45,370 nt of DNA from Euzebyales bacterium (lineage in GTDB: Bacteria > Actinomycetota > Nitriliruptoria > Euzebyales > JAHELV01), in assembly GCA_036374135.1 (NCBI GenBank), contig DASUUK010000013.1, positions 1 to 45,370 of the forward strand. Direction: 5' to 3'. The notes beneath the pieces are model-generated. The model worked only from the letters and a program-made list of their open reading frames with translations, was not told the origin of the DNA and ran no database searches. Made by a program: the position numbers and the translations under genes. Below, piece by piece: positions 8,759 to 17,940 of the stretch (position 1 is its first letter; each line of letters starts with the position of its first letter).

Positions 8759-9223
8759 ATGATCCGTCCGTACGTAGCGGCGGACCTCGAGTCACTGCTC
8801 GACGTCTGGTACCAGGCGTCACTCATCGCGCACGCGTTCCTGCCTGAGGAGTTCCTCGCCGCCGAACGGGAGGACATCGCGGACGTCTGGATGCCGGTCG
8901 CCGAGACGATCGTGTACGAGGACGACGGACAGGTCGTCGGCTTCCTCTCGCTCGTGGGCAACGAGGTCGGAGCTATCTTCGTGCACCCCGAGCATCAGGG
9001 CAGGGGCGTCGGTCGGGCGCTGATGGTCCGGGCGCGCGCAGCGCGCCCGGACCTGGAACTCGACGTGTTCGAGGCCAACGCCATCGGCCGACGCTTCTAT
9101 GACGCCTACGGGTTCACATTCGTCCGCCGCCACGTCCACGATGAGACGGGACGCATGCAACTGCGGCTGAGACTCGGCGGCGAGCGCCCGCCGGGGGCGG
9201 CTCCGGTCAGCGAAGACGGTTGA
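8759..9223 (+). CDS. GNAT-family N-acetyltransferase
   Basis: This 154-residue single-domain GNAT protein would transfer an acyl group from acyl-CoA to an amine. The acetyl-CoA binding motif A (IFVHPEHQGRGVGRALM, residues about 74-90) has the Q/R-x-x-G-x-G/A core. The C-terminal motif B is also clear (LELDVFEANAIGRRFYDAYGFTFVRR). The layout resembles YjaB/AttT-like small acetyltransferases, but the substrate is unknown. A strong ribosome site (GAGGAGG) lies just upstream of the ATG. It stands alone, divergent from the large propeller gene and convergent with the TfoX-like gene. Confidence 0.85.
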   Translation: MIRPYVAADLESLLDVWYQASLIAHAFLPEEFLAAEREDIADVWMPVAETIVYEDDGQVVGFLSLVGNEVGAIFVHPEHQGRGVGRALMVRARAARPDLELDVFEANAIGRRFYDAYGFTFVRRHVHDETGRMQLRLRLGGERPPGAAPVSEDG

Positions 9224-9318
9224 CGCTCGACGTGCACCACGCACCGAGGGCGCCTCGTTCCCACAGACCGGCATGCCGAGCTCGCCGCTGGCCACGACGT
9301 CGCTCGGGGTCGCGCCCT

Positions 9319-9687
9319 CTACCGCCGCTTCGTCCTCGGCTTCTTCGGCTTCTTCGGCGGGAACGCGGCGACGTGCTCCAGCGCACGACGCACCCACGGA
9401 GCCGCCTGCGCGGGATCGGAGACCGCGGCCAGCGGCAGTGCCACGTAGCCGCCCATCGGCCGCTCCACCGGCCCGAACGGTCCGGCGCCGTCGACCGACA
9501 GCAACTCCTCGCGGGCGTCATCCGGCAGCTTGACACCGACGTCCGCCCCGAACAGACCCATGAACATGTTGCCATTCACGAATGCGCCGAGGTTGCCGAA
9601 CATCGGCTTCGTCTCCACCCGCGGATCGTCGGGCACCAGCGCACGGAACCGGGCCTTGTCGGCCTCGGTCGGCTTCGGCACCTGCAT
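9319..9687 (-). CDS. TfoX/Sxy N-terminal domain protein
   Basis: This 122-residue protein matches the stand-alone TfoX N-terminal domain: RVETKPMFGNLGAFVNGNMFMGLFG, then VGVKLPDDAREELL and PMGGYVALP. In gammaproteobacteria TfoX/Sxy controls competence. Stand-alone N-terminal domains in actinobacteria have no established role, so I do not infer competence. The C-terminus is a Lys/Arg/Pro-rich tail (PPKKPKKPRTKRR) that could bind nucleic acid. ATG 9687 was chosen over GTG 9690 because AGGAGG lies seven bases before it. Confidence 0.8.
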   Translation of the reverse strand: MQVPKPTEADKARFRALVPDDPRVETKPMFGNLGAFVNGNMFMGLFGADVGVKLPDDAREELLSVDGAGPFGPVERPMGGYVALPLAAVSDPAQAAPWVRRALEHVAAFPPKKPKKPRTKRR

Positions 9688-9962
9688 CACACGACCTCCT
9701 CGTCGCTGCGGCCCGGACAGTGGACGTCATCGCCGCGAAGCCGGCTCCCTGCGCTGTCCACGGTCCCACGAGGGCTCGTCGGACAGCGCGTCATCGCGAT
9801 CGTCACCTTGCGCCACCGTGCCCGATCGAGACGGAGCAGCGCGTGATGGCGCCGATGAAGCGCTTCGGTCGTCCGCTGCTCATCCAGAACGTCGCGCCCG
9901 GCTGACGCGTGGAACGGTCCTGACAGGCAGTGGACGGACGGCCAGGATGCCGGCGTCGTGCG

Positions 9963-10781
9963 TCATGTGGACCGCTCCAAGTCGCGTGCACCGTCGGGTC
10001 CGTGCGAGTCGTCGCTCGTCGAGGCTCCGACCGGTCCGGTCGCATCCCGTCGGCGGCGACGCGGGTGCGTCAGCGAGTACAGAGTCGTCCTGACCATCGA
10101 GTTGGCGCGCAGGTTGCGCCAGTAGCGCCACTGCCTGCTGTGGTCCACGCAGATGCGGGTCATGGTCGGACGCGCTCCACCCGCGCCGACCCTGGCGGCC
10201 AGGTTGCGCAGCACCGTCCGCCACTGCCAGTCCTCGCCCCGGTGACCGCCGAGCGGCATGAGCAACTCATAGAAGGGATCGCTCGTCCGGATGAGTACGT
10301 CGATCGTCGCCGTTGGCGCATCACCCGCGCCGTCGCGGTCGACACTGAAGGTGATCCAGCCTGCGAAGCTGTGTCGTTCGGGTGTCATGAACGTGAAGCT
10401 GCGGTCGTCCTCGTACAGGACCACCACGCCGGTCGACCACAGCACGAGGGGTCCGATCCCGATGTTGATCAGCATCGAGTCGCCGACGGTCACGACCTCC
10501 TCGCCGCCGTAGATGTGCGCGGTGCGTGGCCAGAACGTGGCGAACTCCGCCTTCCAGATCGCGACGACCTGCTCCGGTGTGAGCGCCGCACCGTCGAGCG
10601 GCACCTGGTAGGTCTTGCGCCACAACTTTCCGAAGCCCTGGATCGGTGACGTGAGGTCGAGGTCCGCGACGTTGCGGACAAGTGCTCCCTCGGGGCGCCC
10701 GGAGAAAGAGATCCTCGATGAAGGCGACCACCGCCCCGCCTTCGGGCGACCCGCTCTGTCGGTGGGCGGCGTCGTGCTCAT
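9963..10781 (-). CDS. Conserved hypothetical protein, possible DUF1990/SRPBCC-like
   Basis: This 272-residue protein is the last gene of the minus-strand phosphatase-STAS operon. Its start overlaps the end of the second STAS gene by four bases (ATGA), so it is translationally coupled and may work with the partner-switching module. The core (residues about 40-215) is beta-rich, with IGIGPLVLWSTGVVVLYED, FTFMTPERHSFAGWITFSVD and IDVLIRTSDPFYELLMPL. That order loosely resembles DUF1990/SRPBCC-type lipid- or ligand-binding folds; this is a weak impression. Both ends are low-complexity and basic or acidic. No signal peptide, membrane helix or catalytic motif was recognised. Confidence 0.6.
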   Translation of the reverse strand: MSTTPPTDRAGRPKAGRWSPSSRISFSGRPEGALVRNVADLDLTSPIQGFGKLWRKTYQVPLDGAALTPEQVVAIWKAEFATFWPRTAHIYGGEEVVTVGDSMLINIGIGPLVLWSTGVVVLYEDDRSFTFMTPERHSFAGWITFSVDRDGAGDAPTATIDVLIRTSDPFYELLMPLGGHRGEDWQWRTVLRNLAARVGAGGARPTMTRICVDHSRQWRYWRNLRANSMVRTTLYSLTHPRRRRRDATGPVGASTSDDSHGPDGARDLERST

Positions 10782-11155
10782 CGCCGCGACCCCGTCGCGG
10801 CGAGCGCGGCGGTCTCGTCGTCGTACAGCTCGATCGCCTCGTCCAGTCTCGTCAGCGCGAATATCTGGCGATAGTGCCTGTCCAAGCCGAAGGCGACGAG
10901 CCGCTGCCGTTGGCGGTTGGCGCGCACGAGCAGGGTGACCAGCAGTCCGATGCCACCGCTGTTCATGTAGTCCAGGCCCGTGAAGTCCAGCCCGACGGTG
11001 TCGATGTCCCCGTCGCTGGCACGCTCGAACGCGGCGGTCATCGCTGCCTCGGACCGTGACGTCACCTCAGGCGGCATCGCGATCACCAGTAGGCCGCGCG
11101 TCGGACGGCGGGTGTCCACCGGCGTCGGTGATGATGGGACGGTCGTGTCGGTCAT
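10778..11155 (-). CDS. STAS-domain anti-anti-sigma factor-like protein
   Basis: This 125-residue protein has one STAS domain (residues about 20-115). The key segment is LDFTGLDYMNSGGIGLLVTLLVRA, where Ser66 is at the position phosphorylated by RsbW/SpoIIAB-type kinases in SpoIIAA/RsbV homologues. It overlaps both neighbours by four bases (ATGA at each end). It is the second STAS protein of the operon and shares the ending RQIFALTRLDEAIELYDDE with the preceding gene product (REVFAVTRLADYIEVFDDE), so the two are paralogues. An upstream in-frame extension to 11335 overlaps that gene and was rejected. Likely role: reversible phospho-switch with the HATPase domain encoded first in the operon. Confidence 0.85.
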   Translation of the reverse strand: MTDTTVPSSPTPVDTRRPTRGLLVIAMPPEVTSRSEAAMTAAFERASDGDIDTVGLDFTGLDYMNSGGIGLLVTLLVRANRQRQRLVAFGLDRHYRQIFALTRLDEAIELYDDETAALAATGSRR

Positions 11156-11577
11156 GGTGCGCCTCCTGCCTGCGCATCGCCTGATGCATTCGGATCCGGT
11201 TGTCGTTCTGCGTCCGCGCCGGCGGACGAACCGCCCAGCCCGTGTAGTGCCTGCTGCTCGTCGTCGAACACTTCGATGTAGTCGGCCAGGCGTGTCACGG
11301 CGAAGACCTCGCGGTAGTGGGGGGTGAGGCCGCATGCGGCCATGCGTCGGCCCTTCCGCCGTGCTCGCGCGAGCAGGCTCACCAGCACCGCGATGCCGGT
11401 GGAGTTGATGTACTCGACCTCGGCGAAATCGAGCAGCAGGGCGTCGGGGCCCATGGCGACCGCGATGTCATACGCCTCGGTCAGGTCATGGGTCGCCTGT
11501 CCGGTCACGTCGCCTGACAGCGTCAGCACCGCCACCGACCACAGGTGACGCACACTGACGTCAACGGTCTTGAGCAT
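11152..11577 (-). CDS. STAS-domain anti-anti-sigma factor-like protein
   Basis: This 141-residue protein has a STAS domain at residues 5-110. Ser59 in EYINSTGIAVLVSLLA is at the canonical phosphorylation site. It starts inside the last 17 bases of the phosphatase/kinase fusion gene and ends in a four-base overlap with the second STAS gene. A Ser/Gly/Asp-rich tail of about 25 residues follows the domain. In the Bacillus and mycobacterial partner-switch paradigm, the unphosphorylated protein binds the anti-sigma kinase and the PP2C phosphatase resets it. All these parts are encoded together here. No sigma factor gene is in the window, so the final target is unknown. Confidence 0.87.
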   Translation of the reverse strand: MLKTVDVSVRHLWSVAVLTLSGDVTGQATHDLTEAYDIAVAMGPDALLLDFAEVEYINSTGIAVLVSLLARARRKGRRMAACGLTPHYREVFAVTRLADYIEVFDDEQQALHGLGGSSAGADAERQPDPNASGDAQAGGAP

Positions 11578-13183
11578 TGCGTCCTCCTCGACGTGTGGTG
11601 GCCACAGTCAGCTCGACCGTGTGCTGGTGATTGCCGTCGATGACATGTACGTCGTCGACCATGTTCCGGATGAGGAACAACCCCCAGCCACGCGCGTGCT
11701 GGAGGCCCGCCAGCTTGGCGTCGAGGTCCGGCTCCTCGAGCGCGACGCCGTCGGTGCCCTGGCCGTGGTCGGTGACGCGCACGATGACGCTGTCGTCGTC
11801 GGCGCACACCTCGACGCGCACGGACAGGTGCGGATCGTTGCCGTTGCCGTGCTCGATCGCGTTCATCGTCGCCTCGCCAACAGCCGTGGCGAGACGCTCG
11901 AGCACGATCCCGTCGAGATCGCGCCCACGCAGTGCATCAGTGACTCCAGCGATGGCCCGGCGCTCGTTGCCGGGCGCGCTCGGGAGCGTGAAGTCCGCCA
12001 AGCGGATCGGCGCGCGCGCCTCGGGGACGGCTCTCCCGGACCGGGCGACCGTGACGAGCGTGATGTCGTCCTCCTGCTCGGCGCCGTCGGGAACGAACAC
12101 GGCGAGCGCCTGGAGCACCGTGTCGATGAGTCGGCTGGGGTCGGCGTCGGACCCGACCAGCTCCGCCAGACGATCGAAGCCGAACATCGACCGGCCCGGG
12201 CCGTGTGCCTCGGCCACGCCGTCGCTGTGGAGCAGGACCTGGTCGCCTGGTGCGAGCACGGTCTCGGCCTCGTCGTACCGCATGTCGGGCAGCAGGCCCA
12301 GTGGCATGCCGCGGGCCCTGAGCTCGCGCACGGTGCCGTCGGTCGCACGCACGTACGGGACGGGGTGCCCGGCGTTGGCGAATCGAAGCACACCGGTCGC
12401 CGGATCCAACACGGCGTACATGCAGGTGACGAACATGTTGGCGGGCATCTCGGAGACCAGGAGCTCGTTGGCGCGCGCGAGCACGTCTCCGGGTGCGGGC
12501 AGCCTTGGTGCGTCACCGCGCAGGATCGAGTGCGTCTTGGCCATGATCAGGGCCGCGGGGACACCCTTGTCGGTGACGTCGCCGACGACGATGCCGAGCC
12601 GTCCGTCGGGGAGTTCGATGAAGTCGTAGAAGTCGCCGCCGACCTCACGCGCCGGGCGGTAGAACGCCTCGACGTGCCAGCCGTCGAGTCGGGGAAGCTC
12701 GCGGGGCAGGAACTGCTGCTGGATGAGTGTGGCGACCCGCAGCTCCTGCTCGATCCGCGACCGCTCCCGCACCTGGTCGTCATGCTGGCGCACCAGTTGG
12801 GCGATGCGCACCGCGGGTGCGGCGTGGCCAGCCAGCTCCTCCAGCAGCCGGCGGTCCTCCGACGAGTAGCTCTGCTCGGAGCGCCGTGGCCCGAGGTTGA
12901 GCAGACCGAGCAGCTCACCCTGCGTGACCAGTGGGACGACCAGCACCACACCTGCGTCGCGCAGCGCGCGGACGGCTGGGGTGTCGAGCTGGAGCTGCTG
13001 CAGGTCGACCGGCCCGCCCGCACGTGCCATGTAGGCCAGCAACGGATCATCGTCTGCGATGTCGACCGCGTTGGCCGGCGCGGGCTCGTCGAGGACCGTC
13101 GCGGGCTCGGTCACGCTCGCCGACCGGGCATCATCGGCCCGGACGCGTCGCCCCCACCAGCGAAGTCTCATCGCCGCACTCAT
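11561..13183 (-). CDS. RsbU-like PP2C phosphatase fused to RsbW-like histidine-kinase-type ATPase domain
   Basis: This 540-residue protein has three parts. A short GAF-like N-terminus (residues about 45-130; LVVPLVTQGELLGLLNLGPR) leads through a coiled-coil linker to a SpoIIE-type PP2C domain (about 165-365). That domain has VGGDFYDFIELPDGR and GDVTDKGVPAALIMAK, with Asp184 and Asp202 as expected metal ligands, plus EDDITLVTVAR. The C-terminal HATPase_c domain (about 400-535) has an N-box (AVGEATMNAIEHGNG), DHGQG and a GWGLFLI segment. It therefore carries both the phosphatase and the anti-sigma kinase activity of a partner switch. ATG 13183 was chosen because GAGGAGGG lies 11 bases upstream; ATG 13171 is possible. 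It heads the four-gene overlapping operon. Confidence 0.88.
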   Translation of the reverse strand: MSAAMRLRWWGRRVRADDARSASVTEPATVLDEPAPANAVDIADDDPLLAYMARAGGPVDLQQLQLDTPAVRALRDAGVVLVVPLVTQGELLGLLNLGPRRSEQSYSSEDRRLLEELAGHAAPAVRIAQLVRQHDDQVRERSRIEQELRVATLIQQQFLPRELPRLDGWHVEAFYRPAREVGGDFYDFIELPDGRLGIVVGDVTDKGVPAALIMAKTHSILRGDAPRLPAPGDVLARANELLVSEMPANMFVTCMYAVLDPATGVLRFANAGHPVPYVRATDGTVRELRARGMPLGLLPDMRYDEAETVLAPGDQVLLHSDGVAEAHGPGRSMFGFDRLAELVGSDADPSRLIDTVLQALAVFVPDGAEQEDDITLVTVARSGRAVPEARAPIRLADFTLPSAPGNERRAIAGVTDALRGRDLDGIVLERLATAVGEATMNAIEHGNGNDPHLSVRVEVCADDDSVIVRVTDHGQGTDGVALEEPDLDAKLAGLQHARGWGLFLIRNMVDDVHVIDGNHQHTVELTVATTRRGGRNAQDR

Positions 13184-13371
13184 GCTCGCTCGGTCCCTCC
13201 TCGGCCTCGCCCGGCAGGGGCGACGACGTGGGACGAGCATGCGGCCACATCGCAACGAGAACGTGACGGGCCGCGACAGTGCGCCGATTCCTGTGCGAAC
13301 GGCGACGCTGCGACCGTCGCGGCCGCGGCGCCGTAACGACTCCGGAACGCCCGCCGACCATCATCGGCTCC

Positions 13372-14652
13372 ATGACCTCCACCACGAGCGCTGCCGCCCC
13401 AGACCCCGTCGATCGCACGCTGTCGCGCCTGTCCTGGGTGGCGCTCGCCGTGATCGTGGCGGTCACATTCTCCGCCGGCTCCGTGAGCCTGTGGCTGGCA
13501 GGCGGCGTGGATCCGTTCATGTTCGTCATGCTCGTGTTCCCGGCCGTGGGGGGTCTGGTGGCGGCACGTCGACCGCGCAACACCATCGGTTGGATCCTGC
13601 TGCTGATCGGGGGCGTGCTCGCGGTGGGCGCGCTGCTCGACGTGTACAGCCTCGTCAGCGTGACGACGGGTGCGGACCTGCCGTGGGCCGACGTGGCGGC
13701 GAGCCTCGCGCAGCACCTGTGGATCCCGGGCATCGGGCTGATCGGTACGTTCCTTCTGCTGCTGTTCCCCGACGGTCACCCGCCGTCGCCGCGTTGGCGG
13801 CCGGTCGCGTGGGGCGCGGCCACCGGGCTCACGTTGAGCTACGTGGGCCTCACGGTGTCGCCGGGCCTGCTGGACATCGCACCCGGTGTGCGCGTGCCCA
13901 ATCCGCTCGCCGTCGGCCTTCCCCCCGTCGAGCCGCTACTTGCTGGCCTCATCGCGCTCGTCCCACTCTCGATCGCCGCGTGCACGGCCGGGCTCGTCGT
14001 GCGGTTCCGGCGGGCACAGGGTCAAGAACGGCTGCAACTGCAATGGCTGACCACCGCCGCCGCCCTCACGGGGTCGGTCTACGTGACGCTGGTCGTGGCC
14101 AACCTGCCGTACATGTTCTCCGACAACGCCGTCCCACGCTGGATGGAGGCCGTCGGTGAGGTCAGCGTGTTCGCGTTCGTGCTGATCCCGGTGGCGATCG
14201 GCGTCGCGATCCTCCGCCACGACCTGTATGACATCGACGTGGTCATCAACCGCACGCTCGTGTACGGTCTGCTCACGGCGGCGTTGACGAGCACGTACGT
14301 CGTGATGGTGACCGCGCTGCAGCGGGTGCTCGAGCCACTCACGGGGCGGTCCGACCTCGCCGTCGCCGGTTCGACGCTCGCCGTGGCCGGGCTGTTCCAA
14401 CCGGTCCGCGTGCGGGTGCAGGCGCTGATCGACGGCGTGTTCTACCGTCGCCGCTACGACGCCAGACGCACGGTACGCGCATTTGCGGCACGCGTGCGCG
14501 ACGACGTCGATCTCGATGTGGTCACCGACGACCTCGTCGCCGTGGTCCGCGACGTCATCCAGCCCGTTGCCGCGACGCTGTGGCTGCGTGGTGGCACCGA
14601 GCGAGCAGGGCGCGACCCGGGATCGGCACATGAGACTACCTCGCCAGCATGA
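13372..14652 (+). CDS. Multi-pass membrane sensor-like protein lacking a kinase domain
   Basis: This 426-residue protein has about eight hydrophobic helices in its first 330 residues (for example VALAVIVAVTFSAGSVSLWL, TIGWILLLIGGVLAVGALL and LIGTFLLLLFP). It then has the segment RHDLYDIDVVINRTLVYGLLTA and ends with a cytosolic RRYDARRTVRAF...DLDVVTDDLVAVVRDVIQP...LWLR stretch. That ending is shared with actinobacterial membrane sensor histidine kinases, where dimerisation and ATPase domains would follow. Here the protein stops instead, so it is an orphan sensor module that may act through a partner. The start ATG at 13372 follows no strong ribosome site. It is divergent from the RsbU-like operon across a 188-bp gap, so shared regulation is possible. 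Confidence 0.7.
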   Translation: MTSTTSAAAPDPVDRTLSRLSWVALAVIVAVTFSAGSVSLWLAGGVDPFMFVMLVFPAVGGLVAARRPRNTIGWILLLIGGVLAVGALLDVYSLVSVTTGADLPWADVAASLAQHLWIPGIGLIGTFLLLLFPDGHPPSPRWRPVAWGAATGLTLSYVGLTVSPGLLDIAPGVRVPNPLAVGLPPVEPLLAGLIALVPLSIAACTAGLVVRFRRAQGQERLQLQWLTTAAALTGSVYVTLVVANLPYMFSDNAVPRWMEAVGEVSVFAFVLIPVAIGVAILRHDLYDIDVVINRTLVYGLLTAALTSTYVVMVTALQRVLEPLTGRSDLAVAGSTLAVAGLFQPVRVRVQALIDGVFYRRRYDARRTVRAFAARVRDDVDLDVVTDDLVAVVRDVIQPVAATLWLRGGTERAGRDPGSAHETTSPA

Positions 14653-14809
14653 TCCCCCCGATCGGGTTGCACGTTACCGCCGCGCAATGACACGACGCCG
14701 GCGGCAGTCATCGGGCGTACGCTGCACACGGATGCGCTGGAGGTGATCCCGGACGATCGGCCACATGCTGCACGAGCCGCGCTCCGCCCCATCGGTGGAG
14801 GCGCGCGTC

Positions 14810-17689
14810 ATGCGGCTGTCCGTCCTCGGCCCGCCCGTCGTCGAACGCGACGGAGCCGTGGTGGCCTTCGACACGCGCAAGGCCATCGCACTGCTGGCCT
14901 ACCTCGCCGTGACCGGCCGCCCATGCCGGCGCGAGACCCTCGCCGGCGTCGGTTGGCCGGACGCGGCTCCGGACCGGGCTAACGCGTCGCTTCGACGCAC
15001 GCTGTCGACGATCCGCCGCGTCGCCGGGGCGGATGTGCTCACGGCCGACGGCGGCACGATCGGACTCGACCGGTCGGCGATCTGGGTCGATGTGGACGCG
15101 GCACGCGACGCGGTCGCGGTAGCATCCGCGCATCCGCACGGTGCGGGCGTGGCGTGCACGGCCTGCGTGCCGCCGCTCACCGCGGCAGCAGTGCTCCATC
15201 GCGGGCCGTTCCTCGAGGGGTTCGGCCTTCGCGACAGTCCCGAGTTCGACGAATGGGCCCTGCGCACGGCCGACGCGTTGCAGCGTGAGCTGGCCGATCT
15301 GCTGGCGCTGCTCGTGGATGCCCACGTCCTCAACGGCGACCTGTCTGCGGCAGCCCAGCTCGCGCAACGTCATCTCGCACTGGACGCGCTGCACGAGCCG
15401 GCCCACCGCACACTGATGCGGCTGTACACATGGCAGGGCCGCCGGGGCGCCGCCCTGCGGCAGTACCGCGAGTGCGTGCGGGTCCTCGAACAGGAGCTCG
15501 GCGTGCCGCCGGTCGACGAGACGACGCGGCTGTACGACGACATCGTCGCCGACCGGCTCCCCCCATCCACGCGCTCCGCTGCACCAGGTCACGCCGCTGC
15601 CGCACCTGTACCGACGCCCGTGCAGCAGCCCGCCGGCTCATCACGCGCCGCGCCCTTCGTGGGGCGCGACGACGAACTGGCGACGCTGGCCGAAGCGATC
15701 GAACAGCCCGGCGCGCTGATCGTCGTCGAGGGCGAGGCGGGGATCGGCAAGACGCGATTGCTGGATCAGGTCTGTGGCACCGTCGGTGAGCCACAGCCGG
15801 TGCGGATCACGTGTAGGCAGGACGAATCGACGCTCGCCTTCGGAGCCGTCGTCGAGGCGCTGCGCAGACCAGGGGTCCGCCCACGCCTGCGGGCGCTCGC
15901 CGAGCACACGCGACGCGAGCTCGCCCGCGTCCTTCCCGAACTGGCGGACCGCGCCAACCCACCGCCACCGGCCGACGGGCCGGGTGCCACGTGGCGGCTG
16001 CACGATGCATTGTCCGAAGCCTTGGTCGCCGCGGTCAATCAGCAGGGCGGAGCCCGCCCAGGCGTGCTGATCGTCGACGACGCCCACTGGCTGGACGAGT
16101 CCTCGCTCGACGTCATCGCGCACCTCGGCCGCCGGCTCCGGGACCGGCCGGTGTCGATGGTGCTGGCGTGGCGGATCGAGCTCGTTCGCGCGGACCATCG
16201 ACTCCGACGTCTGCTCACCGACGCGACCCGTCAGGCTGCCGCATGCGCCATCGTGCTGGACCGCTTGGACGAGGTCGCCGTGCGCACACTGGTCGCGGAC
16301 CGTGCCGGCGATGGGGCACCGGACCTCGACGCGCTGACCGACCGGATGATGGCCACGACCGAGGGCGTACCGCTGCTGGTCGTCGAGTACATGGCGGCGC
16401 TGGAGCGCGACGCGCGCGCATTCGAGGGGCCTACGCCACCGGGCGCCAGGGATCTGTTCGCGGCTCGACTCGGGTCGGTCAGTGACGTCGCGCGTCAGGT
16501 CCTGACCACGGCAGCGGCGATCGGCGGGCCGTTTGATCCGGACCTCGTGCGACGCGCGAGCGGGCGGACCGAACAGGAGACCACCGATGCGCTGGAGGAG
16601 CTCGCCTCGGCGAAGCTGATCGGCGAACACGACGACGGACCACTCGCGTACGACTTCGCGCACAGCCGCATGCGGGCGATCACGTACGAGTCGGCGGGCC
16701 CCGCCCGCCGGCGCCTGCTGCACCGCAGGATCGCAGCCGCGCTCGAGCGCCGGGACAGCACCGTCAACGCCGAACGATCCCTTGCGCTCGCCGTCATGAT
16801 CGCGGGCCACCACCGGGCAGCGGGCGATGACGCACGGGCTGCCGACTGGTCGCACCGAGCAGCCCGCGGCGCACGCGATCTGCTCGCGGTACCCGACGCC
16901 GTCGCGCAGTACGAGGCTGCGCTGATGCTGGGCCACCCCGACACCGCCGACATCCACGCTGCACTGGGCGAGTTGCACACGCTCACCGGCCGTTACGACG
17001 AGGCGCTGCGACACCTCGAGGCGGCCGTCGCCCTGGCAGGCGACGAACAGTTCGCAGATCTGGAGCACCAGATCGCTGCCGTCCACGTGCGATGGGGCAA
17101 GTGGGTGCTGGCCGACCAGCACCTGGGGATCGCGCTCGACGCGCTCGACGATGGCGGAGGTGCGGCCGACGGCGCGCTCCGTGCGCGGCTGCTGACCGAT
17201 CGAGGTCTCGTCGCGCACCACCTCGGCCAACATGGTTCCGCGAAGGCACTCGCCACCGACGCGTTGGCTGCGGCCGAGGCCTCCGGCGATCTGGGTGCGC
17301 TCGCCGAGGCGCACAACCTGCTCGGCGTCGTGCACAAACGCGACCTCTCGGTGGCGCGTCTCCACCTGGAGCACGCGCTCGCACTGGCACGCCGCACGCA
17401 CGACGTGGCAACCGAGGTCGCGGCGGCCAACAACCTCGCCCAGGCACATGCCTGGGCGGGGGCGGTCGACCTGGCGCTGCCGCTCGCGGAGTCGGCGCTG
17501 CAGCGGGCGGCACGACTGGGCGATCGCCACCGGCAGGCCGCCCTGCACAACAACCTGGCAGACCTGCTCCACACCCTCGGTCGTCATGACGACGCGAGGA
17601 CGCACCTCACCCGCGCCGTCGAGCTCTTCGCCGACATCGGAAGGTCGGACGTACCCGAGCCAGAGGTTTGGAAGCTGGCTGAGTGGTGA
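14810..17689 (+). CDS. SARP/BTAD-family transcriptional regulator with AAA ATPase and TPR domains
   Basis: This 959-residue cytosolic regulator has an N-terminal OmpR-like DNA-binding segment (residues 1-85; LAYLAVTGRPCRRETLAGVGWPD, ASLRRTLSTIRR). A BTAD domain follows (about 90-245; FLEGFGLRDSPEFDEWA, PAHRTLMRLYTWQGRRGAALRQYREC). Next is an AAA/NACHT-like ATPase with Walker A GEAGIGKTR (near 308) and Walker B VLIVDDAHWLDE (near 420). The C-terminus is TPR-rich (about 690-950). Such large SARPs often control secondary metabolism or stress genes. No biosynthetic cluster is next to it here. ATG 14810 was chosen because GGAGG lies eight bases upstream; the ATG at 14765 is an alternative. It is monocistronic or follows the orphan sensor. 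Confidence 0.88.
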   Translation: MRLSVLGPPVVERDGAVVAFDTRKAIALLAYLAVTGRPCRRETLAGVGWPDAAPDRANASLRRTLSTIRRVAGADVLTADGGTIGLDRSAIWVDVDAARDAVAVASAHPHGAGVACTACVPPLTAAAVLHRGPFLEGFGLRDSPEFDEWALRTADALQRELADLLALLVDAHVLNGDLSAAAQLAQRHLALDALHEPAHRTLMRLYTWQGRRGAALRQYRECVRVLEQELGVPPVDETTRLYDDIVADRLPPSTRSAAPGHAAAAPVPTPVQQPAGSSRAAPFVGRDDELATLAEAIEQPGALIVVEGEAGIGKTRLLDQVCGTVGEPQPVRITCRQDESTLAFGAVVEALRRPGVRPRLRALAEHTRRELARVLPELADRANPPPPADGPGATWRLHDALSEALVAAVNQQGGARPGVLIVDDAHWLDESSLDVIAHLGRRLRDRPVSMVLAWRIELVRADHRLRRLLTDATRQAAACAIVLDRLDEVAVRTLVADRAGDGAPDLDALTDRMMATTEGVPLLVVEYMAALERDARAFEGPTPPGARDLFAARLGSVSDVARQVLTTAAAIGGPFDPDLVRRASGRTEQETTDALEELASAKLIGEHDDGPLAYDFAHSRMRAITYESAGPARRRLLHRRIAAALERRDSTVNAERSLALAVMIAGHHRAAGDDARAADWSHRAARGARDLLAVPDAVAQYEAALMLGHPDTADIHAALGELHTLTGRYDEALRHLEAAVALAGDEQFADLEHQIAAVHVRWGKWVLADQHLGIALDALDDGGGAADGALRARLLTDRGLVAHHLGQHGSAKALATDALAAAEASGDLGALAEAHNLLGVVHKRDLSVARLHLEHALALARRTHDVATEVAAANNLAQAHAWAGAVDLALPLAESALQRAARLGDRHRQAALHNNLADLLHTLGRHDDARTHLTRAVELFADIGRSDVPEPEVWKLAEW

Positions 17690-17940
17690 CACGTCGCGCA
17701 CACCCCACGGGCCGGCCCACGCTCCGCCACCGGAGGCTGCGCGACGCAGGCTTACCGGGTGCGCCGACGTGCGTCGTAACAATGCCGAGACGCGCGCCGC
17801 GGACACGGCCCACACGAACGGACCACGGAGCAACGGCTGGGTGACGGCGCCGCAGCGCGTGCGTCCCGGCGGGTCATGGCGTGTGGCCCCCCGGAGCGCG
17901 TGAGGCCAGCGTGACGGTCGGCCAGCAGTACAGTTCCGGC

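Noticed and set aside
9246-9319. GAGGGCGC and GCGCCCTC inverted repeat between the GNAT and TfoX-like genes.
   Set aside because: The loop is 58 bases and the right arm enters the TfoX stop codon, so it is a poor terminator candidate.
9700-9905. Plus-strand frame ending MKRFGRPLLIQNVAPG.
   Set aside because: No recognised family and no supporting start; it is short and borders the TfoX-like gene.
13302-13320. GCGACG/CGTCGC hairpin in the divergent gap before the orphan sensor gene.
   Set aside because: A 6-bp stem is expected by chance in DNA this GC-rich; no regulatory element is supported.
15641-17833. Long minus-strand frame of 730 codons antisense to the SARP gene.
   Set aside because: High-GC codon bias produces long antisense frames; the composition is Arg/Val/Gln-rich with no motifs, while the plus strand has clear SARP, AAA and TPR motifs.
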